This document shows, in pieces, positions 1 to 9,169 of a stretch of 64,000 nt of DNA. Origin of the DNA: an uncultured Chitinophagaceae bacterium (GTDB lineage: Bacteria; Bacteroidota; Bacteroidia; Chitinophagales; Chitinophagaceae); the NCBI GenBank assembly GCA_937873715.1, contig CALMYJ010000011.1:62001-126000 (forward strand), read 5' to 3'. Made by a program: the position numbers and the translations under genes. Numbering within the stretch: the stretch's first letter is position 1; each line of letters opens with the position of its first letter. The notes beneath the pieces were generated by a model. The model was given only the letters and a program-made list of their open reading frames with translations, was not told where the DNA came from and did not search any database.

Positions 1-165
1 CCTAAAGATGCCATTTATTTAAGCGAAACCTTTGCTCCCGCTAATTACAACCGCAAAGGATTTATTTATGGAAAAACTGATTTGCTGATACCCGATCCTG
101 TTAGCGAACCGGAAGCATTTGCAGCCGCAAGAGGCAGCAGGGTAAAAAGAACAACCAACAACTAA
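1..165 (+). CDS. nuoI: NADH-quinone oxidoreductase subunit I, C-terminal end (partial)
   Basis: The frame is open from the first base and ends at TAA 163-165, giving 54 residues that finish in VKRTTNN. It carries a stretch reading FIYGKTDLLIP, similar to the tail that follows the two 4Fe-4S clusters of NuoI in Bacteroidota. The Fe-S ligands lie upstream of the window, so the identity rests on this tail and on nuoJ starting 37 nt downstream in the usual nuoI-J-K order. NuoI would carry clusters N6a and N6b in the peripheral arm of complex I. The gene is cut by the window edge, not broken. Confidence 0.8.
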   Translation, partial: PKDAIYLSETFAPANYNRKGFIYGKTDLLIPDPVSEPEAFAAARGSRVKRTTNN

Positions 166-202
166 AACTAACTGATACCCCTTAGGGGCAAAGAGTGGCA
201 TT

Positions 203-700
203 ATGAGTGTAACACAACTTCTTTTCTGGTTCCTGAGTTTTTTAGCCATAGGCGGAGCCCTCATGGTGGTTATCAGCCGAAACCCGGTACACAGTATCCT
301 CTTTCTTATCATTACATTTTTTGCCATCTCCGGCCACTATATTTTATTGAATGCCCAGTTTCTGGCCATTGTAAATATTATAGTATATGCCGGGGCTATC
401 ATGGTGTTATTTCTTTTTGTAGTGATGCTGATGAACCTGAATGCCGATACCGAGCCGCCACATAAAAGCAAATACCTGCTGTATGGTGGTACCATCGCCG
501 GTGCCAGCCTGATGCTGGTACTGGTGGCAGCCATAAAACAAAGCTCAGGTACTATTGAATTTAAAACAGGCAATATTGGACTGATCAATACATTGGGCAA
601 AACATTATTTACCGATTATGTTTTTCCATTCGAAATAAGCAGTGTATTGTTCCTGAGTGCTATGATTGGCGCAGTGGTCATTTCAAAAAAAGAAGCGTGA
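203..700 (+). CDS. nuoJ: NADH-quinone oxidoreductase subunit J
   Basis: This is a membrane subunit of complex I (165 aa, a normal length for the family) with about five hydrophobic helices. The third helix region reads NAQFLAIVNIIVYAGAIMVL, the hallmark NuoJ stretch containing the pi-bulge helix near the quinone site. A short soluble stretch rich in charged residues follows at about residues 75-90, and a last helix ends with KKEA. It sits between nuoI (37 nt upstream) and nuoK (102 nt downstream). NuoJ helps couple quinone reduction to the proton channels. The start ATG at 203 has no clear Shine-Dalgarno sequence, as is usual here. Confidence 0.96.
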   Translation: MSVTQLLFWFLSFLAIGGALMVVISRNPVHSILFLIITFFAISGHYILLNAQFLAIVNIIVYAGAIMVLFLFVVMLMNLNADTEPPHKSKYLLYGGTIAGASLMLVLVAAIKQSSGTIEFKTGNIGLINTLGKTLFTDYVFPFEISSVLFLSAMIGAVVISKKEA

Positions 701-802
701 TAGCTTAAAATACAAATGCTGTAAGCTGTATAAGCTGGCAGCAGATTTAACAACGTAAAGCCATTTTGAAGCAGGCTTTATTAAAACAGGAGTTTACAGA
801 AT

Positions 803-1132
803 ATGCCGTTTAACTATTATTTTTTTTTATCGCTTGCTTTTTTTTTTATCGGTATTATTGGCGTGTTTCCCCGCCGCAATGCCATTATTATTTTTATGTG
901 CATCGAGTTAATGCTGAATGCGGTAAACCTCCTGCTGGTAGCTTTTTCAAAAATGCACAACCTGCAGTTAGGCCTCGATTTTCCTAATATTGGCAGCGAA
1001 GCACAGGTGTTTGTGTTCTTTATCATGGTGGTAGCCGCTGCAGAAGTAAGTGTAGGGTTAGCCATTATTGTAATGTTGTACCGCAATACCCATTCGGTAG
1101 ATGTAAATTTCTTAAACCGCTTAAAGAATTAA
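803..1132 (+). CDS. nuoK: NADH-quinone oxidoreductase subunit K
   Basis: This is a small complex I antiporter-like subunit of 109 aa with three membrane helices. The two conserved membrane glutamates are visible: E35 in [11 protein letters not shown] and E81 in [13 protein letters not shown]; in E. coli the equivalents (E36 and E72) are on the proton path. The loop between them is about ten residues longer than in E. coli. The N-terminus is very Phe-rich, and its DNA contains T runs of 9 and 10 bases (820-828 and 838-847), yet the frame is intact. It lies between nuoJ and nuoL, 23 nt before the nuoL ATG. Confidence 0.96.
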   Translation: MPFNYYFFLSLAFFFIGIIGVFPRRNAIIIFMCIELMLNAVNLLLVAFSKMHNLQLGLDFPNIGSEAQVFVFFIMVVAAAEVSVGLAIIVMLYRNTHSVDVNFLNRLKN

Positions 1133-1155
1133 TACCCTGCAAAGGGCATGTGCTT

Positions 1156-3033
1156 ATGAAGAATATTGTACAAATAGCCTGGCTGATACCTTTTTTACCA
1201 TTAGCCGGTTTTTTAATCAATGGGTTGCTGCGCAAGCGCCTCTCCAGGCCAGCTGTAAGTGTGGTGGGCAGTGGGGTTATACTGGCTTCTTTTATCATCA
1301 GCCTTGTTGTGTTTTTCCAGGTTAAAAGTGGTAATGCCCAACTGGTGCATTATTTTAATTTTATTGATACCGGTTCGCTCAAAATCGGTTTCGATTTTCA
1401 ACTCGACCAGCTATCGGCCCTGTTTCTTTTAATCATTACCGGTGTGGGTTTTTTAATTCATGTATACTCAGTTGCATATATGCATGAAGAAGAACCAAAA
1501 GATTTTGCCCGGTATTTTGCGTACCTCAACCTCTTTGTGTTTTCGATGCTGCTGCTGGTAATGGGTGGTAACTACGTTATTATGTTTATCGGTTGGGAAG
1601 GTGTGGGGCTTTGCTCTTATTTGCTTATCGGTTACTGGTTCAAAAACATCAATTATACGGCTGCCGCAAAAAAAGCCTTTATCATGAACCGTATAGGCGA
1701 TTTGGGCTTTTTATTAGCAGTATTCTGGCTGTTGCAAAAAGTGGGCAGTACAGATTATGCCACGGTATTTGCCAATATTAGTACTAAGCTTACGCCTGCA
1801 GATATTACCGGTATTACCATTTTACTTTTCATTGGAGCCACCGGCAAAAGTGCACAGATACCGCTATACACCTGGCTGCCCGATGCGATGGCCGGCCCCA
1901 CACCTGTAAGTGCTTTGATACATGCGGCTACTATGGTTACCGCCGGGGTGTATATGATTGCCCGTAGCAATGCCCTGTATTCGCTGGCGCACCTTACCCA
2001 GGAAATTGTAATGTGGGTGGGCCTTGCTACAGCGCTGCTGGCTGCCACCATTGCACTCAAGCAATATGATATTAAAAAAGTGCTGGCATACTCCACCGTT
2101 AGCCAGCTTGGTTTTATGTTTATTGCGCTGGGTACCGGTAATTATGTGGCAGCCGTATTCCATGTAATGACGCATGCATTTTTTAAAGCCCTTTTATTTC
2201 TTGGATCCGGCTCTGTTATTCATGGTATGCACCACGAGCAGGATATCCGGCAAATGGGTGGACTGGCAAAAAAGATGAAGGTTACCTACATCACATTTGT
2301 AATTGGCTGCCTCGCTATTGCAGGCTGCCCGTTGTTTAGTGGTTTCTTTTCTAAAGATGCGATTCTTATCGGCGCTTTTGAGCATAATAAAATCGTTTAT
2401 GCCGTAGCGTTATTTACTGCCTGCCTTACCGCTTATTATATGTTCCGCCTGCTCTTTATCACTTTTAGTGGCAAATTCAGGGGTACAGAAGATCAATGGC
2501 ATCATGTACATGAAAGCCCGGCTTTAATGACCGTGCCATTAATAATCCTGGCCATACTTTCGGTAGTGGGTGGTTATATAAATGTGCCGGAGGTATTAGG
2601 CGGCCACCAGGGGCTTACACATTTTTTAGCGCCGGTAATACCCGTAGGAGAGGCTACTCACCTGAGCCATACAACCGAATATATGCTGATGGGCGGAGCT
2701 GTGCTGCTTATTGCAACAGCAGTGGTATTGGCATGGAATAAATGTAAAAACTTTGTATACCGGGAGTCGGAAGGCATTGCCAAAACGCTGGAGAATAAAT
2801 GGTATGTAGATGAGTTGTATGAGGCTGTTGTAGTAAAACCATTGAATGCACTCGGCGGCCTTTTTAATACAGTGGTAGAGAAAAAAATTATTGATGGCTT
2901 TATAAATGGTGTAGGGCGTGCCGTAAACTACAGCAGCCGCCAGGTAAGGTTGTTGCAAAGCGGCCAGGTAGGTACTTATGTGCTTATGATGGTGATTGGC
3001 ATTTTAGTTTTATTCATTATTCAATTGTTTTAG
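1156..3033 (+). CDS. nuoL: NADH-quinone oxidoreductase subunit L
   Basis: This is the largest antiporter-like subunit of complex I, pumping protons at the distal end of the membrane arm. The ATG at 1156 gives about 625 aa (MKNIVQIAWL); a GTG two codons earlier at 1150 is a less likely start. The pumping-site motif MFIGWEGVGLCSYLLIGYW is present at about residues 138-156, and HAATMVTAGVYMIAR at about 255-270 carries the conserved His. The C-terminal part holds the extra hydrophobic segments of the lateral helix typical of NuoL and absent from NuoM and NuoN. nuoM starts 15 nt after its stop. Confidence 0.97.
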   Translation: MKNIVQIAWLIPFLPLAGFLINGLLRKRLSRPAVSVVGSGVILASFIISLVVFFQVKSGNAQLVHYFNFIDTGSLKIGFDFQLDQLSALFLLIITGVGFLIHVYSVAYMHEEEPKDFARYFAYLNLFVFSMLLLVMGGNYVIMFIGWEGVGLCSYLLIGYWFKNINYTAAAKKAFIMNRIGDLGFLLAVFWLLQKVGSTDYATVFANISTKLTPADITGITILLFIGATGKSAQIPLYTWLPDAMAGPTPVSALIHAATMVTAGVYMIARSNALYSLAHLTQEIVMWVGLATALLAATIALKQYDIKKVLAYSTVSQLGFMFIALGTGNYVAAVFHVMTHAFFKALLFLGSGSVIHGMHHEQDIRQMGGLAKKMKVTYITFVIGCLAIAGCPLFSGFFSKDAILIGAFEHNKIVYAVALFTACLTAYYMFRLLFITFSGKFRGTEDQWHHVHESPALMTVPLIILAILSVVGGYINVPEVLGGHQGLTHFLAPVIPVGEATHLSHTTEYMLMGGAVLLIATAVVLAWNKCKNFVYRESEGIAKTLENKWYVDELYEAVVVKPLNALGGLFNTVVEKKIIDGFINGVGRAVNYSSRQVRLLQSGQVGTYVLMMVIGILVLFIIQLF

Positions 3034-3048
3034 TAAAAAAAGATTTTA

Positions 3049-4527
3049 ATGTTCGGTAATTATATCACCATACCTCATTTGCTCATCTTCATTCCGCTGG
3101 TAACGGGTTTACTTGCATTTTTTGTGAAACAGGAAAAACTGGTAAAGGGTTGGGCTTTATGCTCCTCACTGGTAACCCTCCTGGTTGCCATTGCCGGTAT
3201 TTGTTATAGCAAAAATGAAGCATTAAGTGGCTATGCCTACAGCTACGAATGGATGAAATATATGGGTGCCAGTTTTGCGGTTATCCTCGATGGCACAGGC
3301 AGGTTGCTAACCCTCCTCACGGCTATTGCCTTCCCGGTAATTTTTATCGCTACCGGCAGGTATTCGTATAAAAGTGCTCCGGCATATTTTGGATTAATGC
3401 TGCTGGCCCAGGCCGGCTTAATGGGCGTATTTGTGGCAGCCGATGCCTTACTCTTTTATTTCTTTTGGGAACTGGCACTTATACCTGTGTACTTTTTATG
3501 CAGCCGCTGGGGAGGCGAAAAACGCATACAGGCTACATTTAAATTTTTTGTGTACACTTTTGCAGGCTCGCTGCTGATGCTGGTGGGCATTATTTATGTG
3601 TACCTGCATACCGCTGCCACTCCCAGTGCCGACCACAGCTTTTCGCTCTATTCATTTTATACAGCCACTTTATCGGTTAAAGAACAAAATGCATTGTTCT
3701 GGCTTTTCTTTATTGCATTTGCCATAAAGATGCCTGTATTTCCTTTCCACACCTGGCAGCCTTTGGCTTACGAGCAATCACCTACTTCTGTTACAATGGT
3801 ATTAAGTGGCGTGATGGTTAAAATGGGGTTGTTTGCCGTAATACGCTGGCTGTTGCCTGTTTTTCCTGAAGCTGCAGCCCGTTTCGATAACATAGTGATA
3901 GGGCTATCGGTAGTGGGTATCGTATATGCCAGCCTGATAGCCATACGCCAGGATGATCTAAAACGACTGGTGGCCTATTCATCCATTGCACATATAGGTT
4001 TAATGTGTGCGGCGCTGTTTACTGCAAAAGAAGTAGCTGCGGCAGGTGTGATGATTCAAATGTTCAATCATGGTATTAATATTATCGGGCTGTGGATTGC
4101 CATTGATTTACTCGAAAAGCAGTTTGCCGTACGCCAAATTTCGCAACTGGGTGGTGTGGCACATAAAGCGCCTGTACTTACCATATTGGTGGTTATCATT
4201 GCTTTTGCCAATATAGCCCTGCCCCTTACCAATGCATTTGTGGGTGAGTTTATGATGTTTGCCGGCTTGTTTAGCTTCAATATTTGGTATACAGTAGTGG
4301 CTGGTATTAGTATTATTTTGGCAGCAGTGTACACCCTTAACATGCTGCAAAAAGTATTTTATGGTGAAACCAATACACTCACTGCGGCAACTACAGAAAT
4401 TGCTTTAAGCGAAAAGCTGGCACTTGCAGCAATAGTAGTAATGATATTTGTGCTGGGTATTTATCCGCAACCGCTTTTAGATTTAACCAAAGAGTCGGTA
4501 TCGCTATTATTAACACGATTTAAATAA
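3049..4527 (+). CDS. nuoM: NADH-quinone oxidoreductase subunit M
   Basis: This is the second antiporter-like proton-pumping subunit of complex I (492 aa, about 14 membrane helices). Typical sites are FFWELALIPVYFLCSRWGG, with the conserved membrane Glu, at about residues 140-160, HTWQPLAYEQSPTSVTMVLS at about 235-255, and KRLVAYSSIAHIGLM at about 305-320. The last motif is shared with NuoL and NuoN; the Glu-Leu-Ala-Leu-Ile-Pro segment and the total length favour NuoM. It lies 15 nt after nuoL and 41 nt before nuoN in the standard order, so it should be on the same transcript. Confidence 0.96.
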   Translation: MFGNYITIPHLLIFIPLVTGLLAFFVKQEKLVKGWALCSSLVTLLVAIAGICYSKNEALSGYAYSYEWMKYMGASFAVILDGTGRLLTLLTAIAFPVIFIATGRYSYKSAPAYFGLMLLAQAGLMGVFVAADALLFYFFWELALIPVYFLCSRWGGEKRIQATFKFFVYTFAGSLLMLVGIIYVYLHTAATPSADHSFSLYSFYTATLSVKEQNALFWLFFIAFAIKMPVFPFHTWQPLAYEQSPTSVTMVLSGVMVKMGLFAVIRWLLPVFPEAAARFDNIVIGLSVVGIVYASLIAIRQDDLKRLVAYSSIAHIGLMCAALFTAKEVAAAGVMIQMFNHGINIIGLWIAIDLLEKQFAVRQISQLGGVAHKAPVLTILVVIIAFANIALPLTNAFVGEFMMFAGLFSFNIWYTVVAGISIILAAVYTLNMLQKVFYGETNTLTAATTEIALSEKLALAAIVVMIFVLGIYPQPLLDLTKESVSLLLTRFK

Positions 4528-4568
4528 CACAAAATATTTTCCTTCGGGAAAAAACTGGCTGGTATAAT

Positions 4569-5966
4569 ATGAATGCAATAATACTTACGGCTGCCTGGGG
4601 CGTTATCATGATGTTCGGCGGGGTTTTCTTTAAAAGTAAAGCCACTCCCAAATACTGGGCTATTGTGGGTATTCTACTGGCTATTGCAGCCGTTTTTGCC
4701 GAAATAGGGTACGGCGAATCCTATTTTAATGTTGATTTAAAAGGATTGCTGCACTTCAACAGTTTCAACCTCACTTTTATAGCAGTGGCATATATATGCA
4801 CCCTGTTTTTTTTCCTGCTCAATGGCAGTGATATTGAAAAAGTAGGTAATCATGTGTCGGAATATTTTGCCTTAATATTTTTTGTGCTTTGTGGTGTAGC
4901 CATTGCCGCCACTTACAGCAGCCTGCTCACACTTTTTATTGGTATCGAAATTTTATCCATCCCCCTGTACATACTCACGGGAAGCGATAAGCGAAATTTA
5001 AAAAGCAATGAGGCTGCACTGAAATATTTTTTAATGGGCTCATTTTCTACCGGTATCATGCTTATGGGCATCGCCTTTGTGTATGGCGGTAATAGCAGCG
5101 GTACCTTCCTGGTAGCCAATATGGGTATAGGGCAGGGACAGTTGCCGGTGCTTATTGCAGTTGGTTTGGTATTGCTACTGGTGGCAATGTCATTTAAAGT
5201 ATCGGCAGCACCTTTTCATTTTTGGACACCCGATGTATATGATGGAGCGCCAACTGTGTTCACCTCGTTTATGTCAACCATCGTAAAAGCTGCCGGTTTC
5301 ATGGCTTTTCTCCGGCTTTTTGATAATGTTTTTGGAGCAGCACACAGCCAGTGGATAACCCTGGTGGCCATCATTACAGCGGCTACTTTATTCATCGGTA
5401 ATATTACCGCTGTGTTTCAGCAAAGTGTAAAACGCATGCTGGCTTATTCCAGTATAGCCCAGGCAGGCTTTATGATGCTGGCCATATTTGCCATCAATGA
5501 TACTGCCAAAGAGGGTATCGTATTGTATACGGCTGCCTACAGCCTGGCCACTATCGGCATATTTGCCATCCTTATTAAAATGAATGATTATACAGTTGAG
5601 GGATTCAATGGTTTTGGTAAAGCCTACCCGCTTCCGGCCGTTGCCGCCACGGTTTTCCTGCTATCGCTTACCGGTATACCATTAACCGCCGGTTTCCAGA
5701 GTAAATTTTTCATGCTCATGGCCGCACTTAAAAACGGCCAGCATACATGGCTCATTATTTTTGCTGTGCTCTGTGCTGCGGTTAGTGCCTACTATTACTT
5801 TAGGGTAATACAGGCCATTTGGTTTAAAGAGGCCACAACAGCCACCAGTGTTGCAGATCCGGCTGTGTTTACTGCTGCATTTAAAACGATGCTGGTAATT
5901 ACTGTTGTACTTATACTGGCACTGGGGCTTTTCCCTGAATGTATCACCAACTGGCTGCATTACTAA
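4569..5966 (+). CDS. nuoN: NADH-quinone oxidoreductase subunit N
   Basis: This is the third antiporter-like subunit of complex I (465 aa). Diagnostic stretches are FIGIEILSIPLYILTG at about residues 122-137, with the conserved Glu, PFHFWTPDVYDGAPTVFTSF at about 215-235, and RMLAYSSIAQAGFMML at about 290-305. The WTPDVYDGAPT segment is typical of NuoN rather than NuoM (HTWQP). It is the last nuo gene of the operon here; 72 nt separate it from the next gene, and no clear terminator hairpin is seen in that gap. Confidence 0.96.
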   Translation: MNAIILTAAWGVIMMFGGVFFKSKATPKYWAIVGILLAIAAVFAEIGYGESYFNVDLKGLLHFNSFNLTFIAVAYICTLFFFLLNGSDIEKVGNHVSEYFALIFFVLCGVAIAATYSSLLTLFIGIEILSIPLYILTGSDKRNLKSNEAALKYFLMGSFSTGIMLMGIAFVYGGNSSGTFLVANMGIGQGQLPVLIAVGLVLLLVAMSFKVSAAPFHFWTPDVYDGAPTVFTSFMSTIVKAAGFMAFLRLFDNVFGAAHSQWITLVAIITAATLFIGNITAVFQQSVKRMLAYSSIAQAGFMMLAIFAINDTAKEGIVLYTAAYSLATIGIFAILIKMNDYTVEGFNGFGKAYPLPAVAATVFLLSLTGIPLTAGFQSKFFMLMAALKNGQHTWLIIFAVLCAAVSAYYYFRVIQAIWFKEATTATSVADPAVFTAAFKTMLVITVVLILALGLFPECITNWLHY

Positions 5967-6021
5967 CCTGCAGCTTTTTACCGCCTGTAAAACTGGATTG
6001 ATTTTTAATGCTTATACAGGC

Positions 6022-6029
6022 TAACTTTA
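6022..6029 (+). promoter_or_regulatory. Possible -7 box for the ABC permease
   Basis: TAACTTTA is a one-mismatch match to the Bacteroidota -7 consensus TAnnTTTG. It lies 9 nt before the ATG at 6039, with a TTG at 5998-6000, a 21-nt spacing that is acceptable for a -33 element. If real, it separates the permease gene from the nuo transcript. Confidence 0.3.
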
Positions 6030-6038
6030 ACGCCAGGT

Positions 6039-7319
6039 ATGAAAACGGCGGACTCCATAGCACTCTCTTACAGCACCATTAAAAATAACCGGTTGCGTAC
6101 AGTAATTACTGTAATCATCATTGCACTGGGTATTATGGCATTAATTGCTATTATCACGGCTGTGGAAGCGGTTAATCAAAGCTTAACCCAGAGTTTTTCT
6201 ACCATGGGGGCTAATGCATTTAGTATTCGCTTTAAAGAAAGAACGGTAAGGTTTGGCGGTGGGCCGCCCGGCGAAACAAAAAAAGTGACTCGTAACAATA
6301 TGCGCCGCCGCCGCTCCAGCGAAGGCAAAATTATTACCTACGATGAAGCCCGAGCCTTTAAAAAAAATTATAATTTCCCGGCAACCGTAAGTGTTGCCCT
6401 GCCCGGCCCAAACAATGTGGAAGTGAGTGCCGGCTCAAAAAAAACAAATCCTGATGTACGTATTGGTGGTGGTGACGAAAATTACCTCCTGCTTAATGGC
6501 TATCAAATTACTTATGGCCGCAATTTTACCGAAGCCGATGTAGAATCGGGCAGGGGTGTATGCATGCTGGGGAGTGCAGTGGCCGAAAAACTATTTGGGG
6601 CCAACACCGAAAATGCCCTGGATAAAATGATTACAGCCGGTGGTTTTAGCTTCAGGGTAGTAGCGGTATTAAAAGAAAAAGGCAGCAGTGCTTTTTTAAA
6701 TGCCGATAAATTTGTACTCACTACTTTCAACAATATCAGGCGTACATGGGGGTCGGAGGGAAGATCGTACAATATTGCTGTAATGGTTCCCGATTTAAAA
6801 ATGATGGATGTGGCTATTGGCGAAGCAAAAGGCACACTCAGGCCCATACGCAAACTGGATATTAAGGAAGAAGACAATTTTTATATTGATAAAAGCGACA
6901 GTATTGCACAATCGCTGATAACCAACCTCGGATTTATTAAATATGCCACGCTTGCCATTGCCTTAATTACTTTAATAGGCGCCGCTATAGGGCTGATGAA
7001 TATTATGCTGGTAGCGGTAAACGAAAGAACCAGGGAGATAGGATTGATAAAATCTTTGGGTGGTAAGGCCGAAGAAATACGGGCCCAGTTTTTATGGGAA
7101 GCTGTACTCATCAGCCTGATGGGGGCTGTGGCCGGTATTGTTGCCGGTATATTGCTGGGAAATATTGTGGCCATGTTGGTAAAATCAGGTTTTGTAGTGC
7201 CATGGAACTGGGTAGTACTTGGGGTATTGGTGTGCACCGGGGTGGGGCTGTTAGCCGGTGTTTACCCGGCACGGAAAGCGGCAAAATTAGATCCCATTAC
7301 AGCCCTTCGGTATGAGTAG
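6039..7319 (+). CDS. ABC transporter permease, MacB/FtsX type
   Basis: This 426-aa protein has the layout of a MacB-like permease: an N-terminal helix (about residues 20-45, TVITVIIIALGIMALIAII), a periplasmic core domain of about 230 residues, and three C-terminal helices of the FtsX domain (about 300-420). The FtsX region contains LMNIMLVAVNERTREIGLIKSLGG, shortened here to NIMLVAVNERTREIGL, a strong family signature, and it ends in the usual YPARKAAKLDPITALRYE. The periplasmic start has an unusual basic, Gly-rich insert around residues 68-95 with RRRRSS. Such permeases normally pair with a MacB/LolD-type ATPase, but none is next to it. The substrate is unknown; lipoprotein or small-molecule export is possible. 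Confidence 0.88.
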   Translation: MKTADSIALSYSTIKNNRLRTVITVIIIALGIMALIAIITAVEAVNQSLTQSFSTMGANAFSIRFKERTVRFGGGPPGETKKVTRNNMRRRRSSEGKIITYDEARAFKKNYNFPATVSVALPGPNNVEVSAGSKKTNPDVRIGGGDENYLLLNGYQITYGRNFTEADVESGRGVCMLGSAVAEKLFGANTENALDKMITAGGFSFRVVAVLKEKGSSAFLNADKFVLTTFNNIRRTWGSEGRSYNIAVMVPDLKMMDVAIGEAKGTLRPIRKLDIKEEDNFYIDKSDSIAQSLITNLGFIKYATLAIALITLIGAAIGLMNIMLVAVNERTREIGLIKSLGGKAEEIRAQFLWEAVLISLMGAVAGIVAGILLGNIVAMLVKSGFVVPWNWVVLGVLVCTGVGLLAGVYPARKAAKLDPITALRYE

Positions 7320-7395
7320 CATAAAGTAAAACCGGGTATTTTTTATGTTAAAAAAATATCAATTTACTTATGCCGAAAAATATTTTAGCCTCTTA

Positions 7396-7425
7396 TTGTT
7401 TCAATCGATTAATTTTTTAACTTGT
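7396..7425 (+). promoter_or_regulatory. Possible promoter of the exbB-exbD-tonB operon
   Basis: TTG at 7396-7398 and TAACTTGT at 7418-7425 are separated by 19 nt, which fits the spacing of Bacteroidota -33/-7 elements. The -7 box matches TAnnTTTG imperfectly. It lies about 120 nt before exbB in an AT-rich intergenic stretch of 224 nt with no other feature. Confidence 0.3.
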
Positions 7426-7543
7426 GCCGCACCTTAAGAAAAATTATTTTTAAAATTCATCCTTTTTCCAACACGTATAAGTAGCGCTTATTTACTTTAT
7501 CTAACAAATACTTTCATTTTAATTCACAAAAAAATCGAATGTT

Positions 7544-8401
7544 ATGGCAGAGACAAAACCAACTGCAACCGTAAAACCGACAACATCAGTTCAAGTAAAA
7601 AAATCAGGAAACCTTATCTCCGTTTTAGCCCCGGTATTTTGTGTTTTGGCCGGCTATATGATCTGGAGATTTATTTTGGGTAACGCCTCAGGTTTTACAA
7701 AACCAGGCCATGGTTGGTTCTGGCCCGAGCATGATGGCCCTAAAAATGCATGGAATAAAATGTACCTGGGTGGTATAGTGGTACCCGTACTAATTGGTAC
7801 TTTCCTTACCTGTGTTACATTTATCATTGAGCGCTTTTTAACTATTGGTAAAGCTACAGGTACCGGCAATAATGCCGATTTTATCCGTAAAGTGCAATAC
7901 CACCTTGCCAACAAAAATGTAGAAGCTGCCCTGGCAGAGTGCGACAAACAAAAAGGCTCTGTAGGTAATGTAATGAAAGCTGGTTTGCACAGGTATAAAG
8001 AAATGATTACAAATACAGAACTTACTACCGAACAAAAAGTACTGGCTATACAAAAAGAAGTAGAGGAAGCCACAGCCCTCGAATTGCCCATGCTGGAAAA
8101 GAACCTGGTGTTTCTTTCCACTATTGCTTCGGTAGCTACACTGCTTGGTCTGTTTGGTACTGTATTGGGTATGATTCGTTCATTCTCTGCACTTGGCGAA
8201 GGCGAAGGCGGCGGCGATGCAGCCAGCAAACTATCTGTGGGTATCTCCGAAGCCCTTTATAATACAGCATTGGGTATCGGTACCTCGGCATTTGCGATTA
8301 TATTTTACAACATCTTTACCACCAAAATAGACGTAATCACTTACGGTATAGATGAAAGCGGCTTTACCCTTACACAAAGTTTTGCTTCTCTCTACAAATA
8401 A
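7544..8401 (+). CDS. exbB: ExbB-type proton channel protein (MotA/TolQ/ExbB family)
   Basis: The 285-aa protein has a hydrophobic segment near residues 25-45, a second at about 75-95 (GGIVVPVLIGTFLTCVTFII), a cytoplasmic domain, then two C-terminal helices at about 185-265. The family signature is clear in LVFLSTIASVATLLGLFGTV followed by LGMIRSF and by GISEALYNTALGI. ExbB forms the pentameric stator that, with ExbD, converts proton flow into TonB motion. It starts an operon with two ExbD genes and tonB, and so should power the TonB-dependent receptor encoded at 14323-17172 and others elsewhere. The first 20 residues are Thr/Lys-rich and look disordered. Confidence 0.94.
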   Translation: MAETKPTATVKPTTSVQVKKSGNLISVLAPVFCVLAGYMIWRFILGNASGFTKPGHGWFWPEHDGPKNAWNKMYLGGIVVPVLIGTFLTCVTFIIERFLTIGKATGTGNNADFIRKVQYHLANKNVEAALAECDKQKGSVGNVMKAGLHRYKEMITNTELTTEQKVLAIQKEVEEATALELPMLEKNLVFLSTIASVATLLGLFGTVLGMIRSFSALGEGEGGGDAASKLSVGISEALYNTALGIGTSAFAIIFYNIFTTKIDVITYGIDESGFTLTQSFASLYK

Positions 8402-8460
8402 TAGAGAAGGCAATTGTGGATTTAATTCTATTGTGAATCTAAATGCAAAACAATTAAACT

Positions 8461-9132
8461 ATGGGAAGAGCCAAATTACCCCGGAAGAGTACCAATATAG
8501 ATATGACGGCAATGTGTGATGTGGCATTTCTGCTGCTCTCCTTCTTCATATTGGCTACCAAGCAAAAACCGCCTGAAGCGGTGGCTGTGGTACCGCCTAC
8601 CTCGGTATCTTCCAAAGCTGCACCCGAAAAGTCAATTTTAATTACGCTGACTAAAGAAGGGAAATGCTTTTTATTATTAGGGGACGATACCAATAAAAAA
8701 GACATCGTTAAAGATTTAAACGATACCAAGGGTATAGGGCTTACCGATGCGGAAATCAATAAAATCAGTAAACTTACCTTCATTGGTGTTCCTATCGGGC
8801 AATTAAAAAGCCTTGCTGCTATGGAAAGTTTGCCACCAGCCGATAAGCTGGCAGGTATACCAATTGCAGATAGCACCAATAATGAAATGGTAGACTGGCT
8901 CCGCAGTGTAACCAATGTATATGCCGGCGGCAGCCAGCGTGATTTGGAAGAAAAACTGCTGGTAAAAGGGGATAACCTCGCCAAATACCCGGCTTTTAAA
9001 AACATCAAATACGCCCTGAAAAAAAACAACCTGTTTAAATTCAGAATTGTAACCAATAACGAAACTGTACCTCCCGGTTCTGAACTGTATAACCGCAATA
9101 AAGGTTTATCAGGCGGAAGCGAAAAAGAGTAG
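8461..9132 (+). CDS. exbD: ExbD-type biopolymer transport protein (first copy)
   Basis: The 223-aa protein has the ExbD N-terminus: a short cytoplasmic Lys/Arg stretch, then IDMTAMCDVAFLLLSFFILA, where the Asp of the helix (DMTAMCDVAFL) is the proton-carrying residue of the family. A long periplasmic part follows, larger than the usual 110 residues of ExbD; it has a middle insertion (about residues 85-150) before the final KNIKYALKKNNLFKFRIVTN segment. It lies 59 nt after exbB and 37 nt before the second exbD copy. It acts in the inner membrane as the core of the ExbB pentamer. Confidence 0.9.
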   Translation: MGRAKLPRKSTNIDMTAMCDVAFLLLSFFILATKQKPPEAVAVVPPTSVSSKAAPEKSILITLTKEGKCFLLLGDDTNKKDIVKDLNDTKGIGLTDAEINKISKLTFIGVPIGQLKSLAAMESLPPADKLAGIPIADSTNNEMVDWLRSVTNVYAGGSQRDLEEKLLVKGDNLAKYPAFKNIKYALKKNNLFKFRIVTNNETVPPGSELYNRNKGLSGGSEKE

Positions 9133-9169
9133 GTAAAAACACAATTTTAAATCAATAAAATATTTAGCT

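Noticed and set aside
7654..8229. A 191-aa open frame on the minus strand
   Set aside because: It is antisense to exbB, which has clear family motifs.
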